Below are positions 22,882 to 32,636 of a stretch of DNA of 64,000 bases, one piece after another. Within the stretch, counting starts at the first letter, position 1, and every line of letters begins with the position of its first letter. The DNA comes from Sclerotinia nivalis (lineage: Eukaryota; Ascomycota; Leotiomycetes; Helotiales; Sclerotiniaceae). Under the pieces are notes generated by a model that was given only the letters and a program-made list of their open reading frames with translations, ran no database searches and was not told the origin of the DNA. The stretch covers positions 1,860,001 through 1,924,000 of the forward strand of contig JAPEIS010000012.1 of assembly GCA_029531795.1 (NCBI GenBank), written 5' to 3'. Made by a program: the position numbers and the translations under genes.

Positions 22882-23937
22882 GACTGATGTGACAGAAACT
22901 TTGATTCGGTACTATGGTGTGGATGTTTGGGATTGTCGGAGATTCGGCACTGCCTGAGATGGAGTTGATATTCAGTTCGGTGGGTTATCATTCGTTGGTT
23001 ATTGCTGGCTTTTCAAAAGGTTGCAAGATGTGGATAAGAATGGATGCTGATAGGTTAGAGGACGCTGTATATAAGAGGTCATGAGAAGTATTCCAATACA
23101 GCACTTCTCAATACAACATATTACAACACGGCGAATTACCGTACGGCATCACGTATTCTACCCTTAAGTGGCATACTTGATGCTTACAAATTATCTTTCC
23201 CTACCTAGACAAGCATTTGTAGATGATTTCAGCGCACAGGCAGTATTGGGCATTCGGAGCTCTGTCTGTACGGATGATCTGGTATATATCCCTGGATTAT
23301 CATCCATAGAGATTCTGACAGATCCGAACTGTATGGATTCAGTAGTTCTGAGTATTTATTTTGTATTTCAAGCAATTTTCTGAACATGCCTTCTAGATTA
23401 CCATTTACCTAAATTTCTATAGGTAAAATATTGCTTCAATGGAATTTCAAATAGCTGGACGGGCATGGGTGCCCATCACTGTGTATATTAAGTGATTTCT
23501 GATTCGGAGCCCCTTTCATCACGGAATAAATGTCTCCAAGCACTTCACGTAAAACTAGGTAAAACAATTATGCAGTGCTAATGAATTGTGAAATCAAGTT
23601 GTAATCTTAGTATCAAGTCTAAGTAATAATTATAGGAAAATCATCATTCAAACATGCAAGGTAAGAAGGAGGTTGTCTAACAGCGTTGTTAACATTGGTA
23701 TCTTATCTTATCCCATTGCTCGTTCCCCGACTCCTATTTGATTTTCCCTTATTGCACAACCACAAATCACCATTTCAAATTCCCGCTATGAAGTTGCCAA
23801 TGAAATATTGATCTCTCCTCAAATGCCATCCGAAACCCCAAATAAAACTCCTCCCATGCCATACACCCGGTAACATCTATTCCTCCAGTGTATCGCTCCC
23901 AAACCGACCATCAACCCATTCATTCTCCACCTCCTAC
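22882..23937. other. Intergenic between RING genes 2 and 3
   Basis: No recognised gene. The upstream region of RING gene 2 contains ACCGTAC at 23138-23144, the core also seen three times upstream of RING gene 3. A 71-codon open stretch at 23168-23383 has no recognisable motif. Confidence 0.5.
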
Positions 23938-24801
23938 TCAATCCACACCCATCAAAAAATCCCTCCCCACCCAAGGCAAAGCAACCTTATCCCTACACAT
24001 AGGACAAGTATTCTTCTCCTGCAGCCAAAGAGCAATACAAGCGCGACCAAAAACATGACCACAAGTCGGCATCTTAGCAGGCGCATGACCCTCCCCCGCA
24101 GCCGTCATAAGCACATATGGATCACCACAAAAACACGGATCGATATTCTCCCAAGATTCATCAACAGATAGAAGAAGATCCTCGACAGCGGCTTTGCGGA
24201 TCTGCCAAGTTGTGTTTTGATGGGTAGCTTGGATTGGATCTAGACTAGGTCTTCCTAGAATAGGAGAAGGAGGGAAGCCGGGGAAGAGCGTGGGTCGGTT
24301 ATTTGGAGTGGCCCTTTGCGCATTCGTTTCGTCCTGATTAGTAGGAGGTCGATCTTCCTGCAAGGCAGATAATTGCTGCAGTAATTGTTCAATGCGGGTC
24401 TCTAATTGATCAATGCTGGTCTCTAATTGATCAATGCTGGTAGGATCAATCGGAATTTCATTTGGAGTAACCTCTAGCTCATTCGTATGCGACTGATGAG
24501 CAATAGGTTGTCCGTTCTCTAAGGCTACCGATTCGCTTTGTAGTGACATTTGACCAGTCACAGTAGAAGCTGCTTGTAGTGCTCCTCGTCGACCGTGTAT
24601 GGGTTGACATTCGGCGTTTGGGTTGAAAGGAGATGATTCGGATGCAGAAGTAAAGATGCGAGAAACTACGGGAACTTGCGGAGCTTCATGAGTACCTCGC
24701 GAAGGAGTATGGTTGTGATTTCGTCGCTGATTGGGTCGGTTGCGTCTTCTTAGATCGCCTAAGCGTCTAGTGACTCTACCGGTGTTTCCTGTATTTGGCA
24801 T
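23938..24801 (-). CDS. RING-type zinc-finger protein (RING gene 3)
   Basis: A single-exon 287-residue protein. The N-terminus is Arg/Asn-rich (RRLGDLRRRNRPNQRRN). Residues about 118-150 hold a repeated helical segment (IDQLETSIDQLETRIEQLLQ), likely a short coiled coil. The C-terminal RING at about 223-270 reads CFCGDPY, KMPTCGHVFGRAC, TCPMCR. It shares the C-x-C first pair and Gly at the fifth ligand position with RING genes 1 and 2, supporting descent by local duplication, while N-termini have diverged. It is likely an E3 ubiquitin ligase. A nonsynonymous-rich N-terminal half beside a conserved RING would fit fast evolution. Confidence 0.8.
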   Translation of the reverse strand: MPNTGNTGRVTRRLGDLRRRNRPNQRRNHNHTPSRGTHEAPQVPVVSRIFTSASESSPFNPNAECQPIHGRRGALQAASTVTGQMSLQSESVALENGQPIAHQSHTNELEVTPNEIPIDPTSIDQLETSIDQLETRIEQLLQQLSALQEDRPPTNQDETNAQRATPNNRPTLFPGFPPSPILGRPSLDPIQATHQNTTWQIRKAAVEDLLLSVDESWENIDPCFCGDPYVLMTAAGEGHAPAKMPTCGHVFGRACIALWLQEKNTCPMCRDKVALPWVGRDFLMGVD

Positions 24802-25728
24802 GATTGCTGATAGATTATTCGGTGAAGAATGAGAGTGAGATATTCTTTTTGTGTGTGTAGAATGTCTTCGGGATCAGATATTTGCGTTTGGAAAAGAAGG
24901 TGCTTTGGGTTGTAAATGGAGATCTCGAAGATGTTGTTCAGAATAAGAATACAAAAATCTTAGGGGTTATCACTTATTTATAGGCTAGTGAATAAACTGA
25001 AGATGGGGTACGCGATTGTTGATTCGCGCATCGCGAGATATTGAACGTGTCTCTGTTTCGTACAGGAAGAGTGAACCGTACGGGATACATAAATGAACCG
25101 TACCAGATCACTGAACCGTACTGCAAGGTCAGCAAAGTATCACCGTAGACGAAGTATTCACTTAATGATTTCTGAGCAACTACTTTGATAGATTTGTATA
25201 CGCAAAACCATTAAATGCGAGGGCCGTAATGGGTAAGAAGTACGTAACAAAGTATCAGAAAACGGTTCTCCTGCAGAGGAACGATCATGCTATAACCTGT
25301 GCAATATAATTACTTTTAAGTATTATTCCCTATCTGCGAGAAATTGGGCTCTAGTCATTTACACCTGTCCTTATGTCCAGGGATTGTGTGGAGAAGTGTC
25401 TTTTGCAAGCACTTCGGCAAGAGGGAGTCAAAATGAAATGCTTAGAAAATGGGAGAGGTCCTGGCGCCAATTTTGACTAGCTAAAAATGATTCAGAAGGC
25501 GACAGAATAGAATTGACAATGCAAGAGAATAAAATAGTGCGAGATACGAGGTTGCGGCAGTGTAAATATAAGAGTCTTACATTTCATTTCGATCGAGTTA
25601 TGCGCAATCATGGTCAAGTTGATGTACTAGCTCATCTTGATGTAGCGGAATTTCATATACGTATACGTATACGTGCCACGCAACCCCAAATAACAACTAA
25701 ACGCCGCGAGAGGCTTCTTTAGAGCCTA
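24802..25728. other. Upstream region of RING gene 3 and 3' flank of the monooxygenase gene
   Basis: No coding frame supported. It contains three direct TGAACCGTAC repeats (25072-25121, listed separately) and an alternating run CGTATACGTATACGTG near 25660. Confidence 0.5.
25072..25121. promoter_or_regulatory. Three direct copies of TGAACCGTAC upstream of RING gene 3
   Basis: Exact copies at 25072-25081, 25094-25103 and 25112-25121, spaced 22 and 18 bp, about 270-320 bp upstream of the RING gene 3 ATG. Repeated same-orientation decamers at near-helical spacing are typical of binding sites. A shorter ACCGTAC lies upstream of RING gene 2. The cognate factor is unknown. Confidence 0.5.
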
Positions 25729-27821
25729 CTACTGTAAATTTGTGCCTATCTTTGTCAACATAGATGCTGTTGCTAGGAGGCCCTTTTTGAACCATTTGCG
25801 TAAAATTTCATTCGCACCCAATCCACCACCAAGCGTTCTCTTCTTATAAACTTCGACAAATGCCACTGTCCAAACGAGAAGAACAAACGTCCTTTTCGCC
25901 CATTTCTTTAACAGGCCTTTTCGCGTATATGCGATGTTCCAGTGTCTCCAAGTTGGAAACGAACAGCGATAGAGAAAATCGAGTTGGGTATATCTGCGAT
26001 TGATTAATTTCATGGATAGGATTAGGGACTGAGAAGGGGGGCATACGGGTAAGTATTCGAATTCCAACCATCTTCGCGGAGGTACCAATTTTTCGCACGA
26101 CTGTCTGCCCACACCATCTTCTTCAACGCAGACTGAATTTGACTGGTCCATTTCATTTCGGCCTCTTGTTTCACCTCTACTTCGGTAACATCACCATTGA
26201 GCAATGGCTTGATAAAGTTGAGTGCTTGAATTACCATACTTTCTGTAGTATAAATAACGGATGTATGGCCAGTGAAGCAGTTCGGACCAACCAAGGTGAA
26301 GAAGTTCGGAAATCCATCCATAGCAGTCCCCATATACATTTGAGGACCACCTCGTCGTTCAAACACGTCCTGTAATGCTTGCCCTTCCTTACCATAGACA
26401 TTCAGTGGATGAAACCATTTCGTTGTTTGGAACCCGTTGGCAAGAACGATGATGTCAGCAGGAATAGTGATTTTGTTTGTTGGAGCAGAGCCTGTAACAT
26501 CTTCAGGTGGATAGTTACGACCAGGCCCTAAGGTCACAGTATCCTCTCCAAGACTTTTTAGCGGAAGAGTTGTCAGATTGACTTTCGGATCGTTTAGGCA
26601 TGAGTACCAGTCCGCATCCAAGATTCTTCTCTTACAACCAATTCCATAGTTTGGTGTCAAGATCTCGTGATACTTCTCAGGAGCTTTGCTTTTCATGTAA
26701 GTCAAACACTTAGCCTCCATCTTTCTACGTTCGTTTTCAGAGAAAGAACCAGGTCGAAATAATCGGAAATCATATTCAGCCACGGCGCCTAACGTATGAC
26801 GCAAGAGTTTGTTGAAACCAGGAATGTAGGTATTTAGTGCTGGTGACCATTTATTCCATGTTTTTTCTCCCAGCGGCGGCACGACTTTTGGTTGAACCCA
26901 TGGTGGAGATTGCATCAGCTGAGTAACGGACTTCGCACCATACTCCTTCACAAGCTTTGGTACGAATTGTGTTGCACTGCATCCTGTTCCAATAACTACC
27001 ACATTCTTGTCCTTGAGGTCGATGTCGTATCGCCAGCGAGCAGAGTGAAAGATTTCTCCTTTGAAATTATCTTTTCCGGGAATACTCTCGGGCCAAAGTT
27101 TTGGTTGAACTAGACCACCAACAGCACTTATCAGAATTTTGCATCGAACTTTCTCTTCATAGGTATATACAGCGCTGTGGCCTTGCTCTTTGACTTTGAG
27201 AACTCGATCTTCTTCACTTAAGTCTCCAGCACCGACCATCAAGTGTTGTAATGTTACTTCCCAAACTTGTTCAGACTCAAGCCAGCGTGCTTCTTTGGCA
27301 TCGGTATTGATTTGTATTTTATCCACTATCTCATACTTTTCGCAAACAGTCTGAAGATATTGGACCATCTCTGCGCCTCCTGGATAAAAAGATGACCAGT
27401 CATATTTTGGGCAGAATGAGAATGAATAGAATGTTGAAGGTCTGTCAAATAGGGTCAGCTTGAGCCCATGCCGAATATGATCTAGTTCGTCGAGGAACTC
27501 ACACATCACAAGCAACACCCGGGTATCGATTAATCCACCATGTGCCTCCAATTCCAGATTGTCTATCAAAGATGCGAAACTGATCAAAACCTAGAACTTC
27601 CTTCAAACGGCATCCCATAGCAATTCCAGATTCACCGGCACCAATAATAGCGATGGGATAGTAAGTATATTCCTGAGTTTCATAATCTTTCCGAGCTACA
27701 TTTCCGTACTATGTATGAAAGCAATCAAGATTAGCTATTGCTGTATTTCAATATTAGTAAAAAGAAGTCAAAGGGGCTTTCTCACAGTAGGATTTGCATT
27801 TCCTTTAATCTGAGCAGACAT
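25729..27821 (-). CDS. Flavin monooxygenase, Baeyer-Villiger type
   Basis: Four exons (27786-27821, 27503-27708, 26047-27441, 25729-25993) give 633 residues with matched phases. FAD-binding GAGESG lies at 35-40, then GGTWWINRYPGVACDV at 66-81. The Baeyer-Villiger fingerprint FxGxxxHxxxW is FKGEIFHSARW at 207-217, and the NADPH Rossmann GTGCSA lies at 232-237. Family members insert oxygen next to a ketone using FAD and NADPH. The C-terminus after about 560 has a basic patch and a hydrophobic run (FVLLVWTVAFVEVY), perhaps a membrane anchor. No other biosynthetic-cluster gene adjoins it. It is divergent from the JmjC gene at 28438. The substrate cannot be told from sequence. Confidence 0.9.
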
Positions 27822-28437
27822 TTTGAGCTCGAGACCCTTATCACCGAGGTTACTTCCAAAAGTGCAAGGAATGGCTTCACTAAGTATAGACGAAGATTTT
27901 GATTGACGACGCAGTTATGTAGTCTCCTGGGGTTAGTTGATGCGTTCAAAATTTCATCAAAGACAAACTTGTGGAAGGTCCAATTGACACTGCAACAGAG
28001 AATGATTATTGAGGGTATAATAGGATCTTCCTGCGGGGGACCGATAAAGTTCCCTATCTCTTTTTTGGTTCTTGGGCCGAGGTGTGACATGTTCAGCTCC
28101 GCATGCATATGCTATGTTACACCAATAATATGTGCAAGACTGTGTACAGGTACAGGTACAGGAGCAAAGCAATTTAGTATGTTGTAGTTTTGAAAATTAA
28201 AACTTGGAAATTTATATAATATACAATATATGAAATATACGGAGTCAGTCATGCACAAGAAGTCAAATTGGTCGATGATTTCCTAAGCTTAGGTTACCTA
28301 GTAAGCTTAAGCTTAAGCTTAAACTTAAACTTAAACTTGGCCGCAAACGGGCAATGCCGTGTTGTACCTAGGATAAACTAAACTTCAACTACGAGTACAT
28401 TGTGCATTGTAACAATTAGACATCAACCACAAACAAT
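27822..28437. promoter_or_regulatory. Divergent intergenic region with hexamer repeats (monooxygenase / JmjC gene)
   Basis: The 616 bp between two divergent starts are presumably shared promoter space. Bases 28302-28337 are a six-unit hexanucleotide run, three TAAGCT followed by three TAAACT. A CAGGTACAGGTACAGG run lies near 28146. No gene is supported here. Confidence 0.55.
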
Positions 28438-29466
28438 ATGCGATTGCGTCTAATCAATATAATACGCCAATCAAGATGCACACAACGACTGTCTTCATCA
28501 ATTGCTACACACAATTACCACAGTTTACCATCTGTTCAAACAATTGATTGCTCTTTCGACGATGTCGACCTCGATGAATTCAGACAAAAAGCCTTCATTC
28601 CTGAGAAGCCTGTATCTCTAAAATCGACGAATGGCGAACCTTCGACGAGCTTAGGGAAAGAAAGTTCTATAAAAATAGCTGGGAAATGGTTTGTGCCTAA
28701 TTTCTGGATTCGATTCGCAAACACAACACGCGAAGAGGCCAACACTCTTGTGCCAACAAAATATCTCGAATACTTCGCAGACACTATCCTTCCTTACGAA
28801 TTGACCGTTGACTCTCTTGATGTGCGAAATCAATTCGAAGGCTTTATGCGACATTACAAATTCCATGTCGCCTTCTCAGAGCAGCTTCAACAGTCACTAC
28901 AGCCTCATGATTCCAAGAGAACATTCTATCGTTTCTATGCACCACTTACACTCTTTCTACTCGCCACTAGCCCGCATCATCCTCTTCCGCTCTACATTGC
29001 ACAAGCCCAAATAGCAGATTTGCCTAGAGAATTACAAAAGGACCTGCCGACGCCAAAAGTGGTGAAAGAGGCCGGGAAGGGCGATGTTTACGCTGCCAAT
29101 ATATGGATGGGGACGTCAACTAGTTATACACCATTGCACAAAGATCCAAACCCGAACCTCTTTATACAATCAGTTGGCAAGAAAAAGGTCAGATTGTTCC
29201 CACCGACCGTTGGGAGAGGAATATATCAAAATGTACAACAAAGTATTGGTGCATCAGGAATTGCCAGTATCAGAGGTGAGGAGATGATGGAAGGGCCAGA
29301 AAGGTCTCTATTAGAAGAACGTGTTTGGGGAGAGGGGGTGACAGAGGAAGGTTTCGAGGTTGAGGTAGGTCCCGGCGATGCATTATTTATACCAAAAGGA
29401 TGGTGGCATAGCATAAAGAGTTTGGACGGTGGTATTAATGCATCGGTGAATTGGTGGTTCAGGTGA
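28438..29466 (+). CDS. JmjC/cupin-domain protein, putative Fe(II)/2-oxoglutarate oxygenase
   Basis: A single-exon 342-residue protein. The C-terminal half has a JmjC-type cupin: TSYTPLHKDPNPNLFIQ gives the HxD iron ligands (His234, Asp236), KKKVRLFPP a likely 2-oxoglutarate Lys, and GDALFIPKGWWHS the distal iron His at 324. NASVNWWFR closes the fold. Architecture matches small cupin_8/JMJD5-like hydroxylases, not chromatin demethylases, because no PHD, Tudor or JmjN domain is present. The N-terminus (MRLRLINIIRQSRCTQRLSSS) is basic, amphipathic and free of acids for about 20 residues, suggesting mitochondrial import. Target protein or RNA is unknown. Confidence 0.85.
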   Translation: MRLRLINIIRQSRCTQRLSSSIATHNYHSLPSVQTIDCSFDDVDLDEFRQKAFIPEKPVSLKSTNGEPSTSLGKESSIKIAGKWFVPNFWIRFANTTREEANTLVPTKYLEYFADTILPYELTVDSLDVRNQFEGFMRHYKFHVAFSEQLQQSLQPHDSKRTFYRFYAPLTLFLLATSPHHPLPLYIAQAQIADLPRELQKDLPTPKVVKEAGKGDVYAANIWMGTSTSYTPLHKDPNPNLFIQSVGKKKVRLFPPTVGRGIYQNVQQSIGASGIASIRGEEMMEGPERSLLEERVWGEGVTEEGFEVEVGPGDALFIPKGWWHSIKSLDGGINASVNWWFR

Positions 29467-29613
29467 AGCACATGGTTCCCAATACATTTCTTCTTCGGTC
29501 ACTGATCTTTTTTGCATTTTCCCTTTGCCAATTAATCTTCTGCTGCACAGACAATTCCTATTACCGATTACCTCTTACCACTATTTTCTTCCTACCTACT
29601 GAGCAGCTTTTTA

Positions 29614-30287
29614 CTATTTCGACCTCTTGAAGATACTCAAATCTAGTGGAAGTTGCTCTCCCATCCAAATTGCTCTCTGTGTATGGTCTCTCTCTTGATC
29701 CAATGACTTTCCTTTATCATCAACCGTGTTAGGATGAACTAACGCGCTCAATGGACCCCTATTAATCACCAACCAAGGTATGAAGGCGCCAAATTGCGCA
29801 GGCGTGAAGAGATTTACTTCAAACATTGCAACAGAATGAGGTCCAATTGGTTCTTCCCAAAATCTGTAGACGCGAAGCTCCGGAACTATATTCCTTCAGT
29901 CAGTATCAATGGAACCACTCCAGACATAGAAATAAAATCTTACATTCCCTCCTAATTCTCTCCCATAATTCTCTAGCAAACTTGGCCTGGTCCTTGTTCC
30001 TCTGGAAATGATAAATATGCACATCACTAGATAGATAGTATCAGCCTTACTCTCATCGTCTGTAATCATTCATTCACCTTTGAAGAAATGGCCCCCCCGA
30101 AAACTTACAATGCACCCCTAATCCCATTATCCAAAGGCTCAATAAACTTCTCGTAACTCTGGCTCTTAATCCCCGTCTGAGGATTTACGAGACTCTTTCC
30201 GTCGGGATGCAATTCGTTTCCTAGAGGAGCGAGATTTTCGTAGTTGGTGAGGGGGGAGGGGTACGTGTAGAGTGAGGGATCGGCCAT
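29614..30287 (-). CDS. DOPA 4,5-dioxygenase-like protein
   Basis: Three exons (30109-30287, 29944-30026, 29885-29614) give 177 residues, a normal length for the family. Signature segments: DVHIYHFQRN in exon 2, then ELRVYRFWEEPIGPH, VNLFTPAQFGAFIPWLVINR and RDHTQRAIWMGEQLPLDL in exon 3, with His residues in HIYH, GPH, VHPNT and RDH. Fungal members are related to the Amanita enzyme that opens the ring of L-DOPA in betalain pigment formation, but most ascomycete homologues are of unknown role. It converges on the JmjC gene with only 147 bp between stops. Confidence 0.88.
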
Positions 30288-32636
30288 GGTGGGTTGTGGG
30301 GAGGGGTTTGTGAAGAGGTTTTCGTTGGAGAGGGGTTGAGAAAGGTTGAGAAGGGATTTGCGATTGGGATTGTGATTGTGATGGATTTGTGATTTTGTTA
30401 AGGGATTGAGATTTTGTTAAGGGATTATAGGTTGCTGAGGATATTGTATTACTTTAGATAGGTAGGTATTGTAATATTATAATCAGATGGTTTTGGAGGG
30501 GTAAAGGTTCCACAAATATGGTGCGAGCGGGGTTGTTAATTGTGAGATTGGTAAATGGGGAGTGGGATAGGTAAGCAATTGATTGATACAATTATTCATC
30601 TATCATTAGGTAAGGTTACCTAGGTAAAAAGCTTCTTTGTATGTGCGGAATTGGTCGTGATTGGTTCTATTGTAGAATGGGATTTATCTGATGTCGTTAA
30701 TGCGAAAGTTAATTTTTCAATGGGTGGAAGCTTCTCATAAGGTTTCTTTGAATATTTCATCCGCTTTTAGGAGCGGGACAGTGCGGTTTTCTGTACCGCG
30801 CGAATGTAGAAGCTAAGTTTGCTGTTCCCGCTTGTTGGCTACGGATATTCATCAAGCATATGGATACAATCCGCGACTCATAATATCCTTCTAGACATAT
30901 GTTTTCTGTAAGAGAGTGTTTCGAGAATATTACCTCGAGGAAACTATGGTACCTTATCATATACGGAGTAGTAGCTCAAGGATCTGTTCGTTATTGACCA
31001 GATTAGCACTAAAACTCCACATGACTATATTAGGATATACAACGGCTGAACCCGTGTTGGTTGGTTCCCGATTCGTTAATCTGGGCTTTCAATAGCTTCA
31101 TTTGTTAATTGGAATCATACAATAAAGTTGGGAGCCCGTATGCTTCAGTCAAAGCCATCATATCACATGTTGACGGTTCGATGTCTCTTCGTTCGGTCTA
31201 TACTCCACCGATGTAAACAATACAATACTATTTTCATGTATGATATGCCAAACGCTTACCAACTTTTCTTGGTTCTTGGTAATGTCAGGTTTAGGTACGA
31301 CGTGCATCGAGGCATCCCACCACCCAATTTTAATAATTCTTTTTGGGGTAAAAATGCAGTTTTGAAACGCGGAGATCTGACACGAGTCTGGAAGCTATTT
31401 CTGTCAAGTCAGCGAATAGGAACCATTTTCTTTCTGGAAACCTTCGATCACTCCGAAATTTCATCAGCCTTACCAATCGCTGCCCCTAGTTTTCGAAAAC
31501 TTCGGCCTGGATCATGGTTACCCGCTTTTGGCTGGTTCATACCGATCAGGCTTGCACAGCATCGGACATATCCCCTTACATTTACGCAACACAAAATTTG
31601 ATGTCAGCCTTCTGATTGGTAACTTTACGCAAGAAGGGGTTCCCATTATCTTTCCAGAATATAACCATGGGTTTGACAGCCTTGGGATTGGGTTTTAAAC
31701 GAACTCTCATTTCAATTTTCATCATGATTTTAGATACCATTATCATTTTCATATCTAACTGAATCTTTCTTTTAACCTGCAGCTCAATTTTGCCTAACCG
31801 TTTACTGGAACAAACAAGGCAGGTGGATTAATATTACCGCCCTCTTTCATCGGATGATCTCAAAGATAGAGATAGGCACCGTATGAAGATCCAATTAGCA
31901 TACGTTATTTCGACTCAAAATGTATCTATTTGTTGGAACCAGGACATGAGCGGGGAAGTTCATTTTCAATATCGACGGATGTTTGTGAATCCATAAATCA
32001 GCTATGACAACTCCTCCGTGCACAGGTAAGTTAGTTCTTCATACAAAATGTACCGAGTACTTTGTTTGCTTCCGAGATCGCGTGAATGTTTCACATGTGA
32101 TTATTCTGTAGATGCCTTAGTTATCTTCAAAGCCACGGAAGCTGATTGATTAGAAGCCTTCACTTTGTACCATAGAAGCCTCTCAATGTAAGACCCAGCC
32201 ACAGAAAGAAAGTATTGCTCCGCCTGGTTCGTGCATGTAGCATGACATTCGGCAATCTAGAGCGCGGGGCTTGTTTGTATTTTCCAACGTTATGGTGGAT
32301 GCTCTGCCTGAAATTCGGGTCTACTTAATGATCAATTACAGGGCTCTAAATCTGACTCTTCAAGTGGTCACTTCTGCAATACTTTATCGGTGGGCCCGAC
32401 GAACTAGCGGCCCTCGGATATATCAAATTAGGACCCCAACTTGTTCATCAACATCATTTCTTCCTTATATCATATGAATATCGTCATGGAAAATAAAGAT
32501 ATTATATCTAGACCTATCAAGAACTATTTCATGGATATTCACAATATTCAACACTCAAATCCAATGTCATTTTCTCACATACACTCAATTAGATCTCCTA
32601 TCAAACACATCACTTCAAATTGGCTTTTGCATCGTG
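30288..32636. other. Intergenic, about 2.3 kb, no gene recognised
   Basis: Promoter side of the dioxygenase gene (G/T-rich tracts with runs of GGGATT, about 30300-30440), then unique sequence. An open stretch at 31140-31601 (ATG at 31140, 154 codons) has no motif or clear intron structure and I do not support it as a gene. The last 300 bp lead into the Zn2Cys6 gene. Confidence 0.4.

Noticed and set aside
31128..31601. 157-codon open stretch
   Set aside because: No recognisable domain, no intron signature and no regulatory context. Length is plausible by chance in a 2.3-kb gap.
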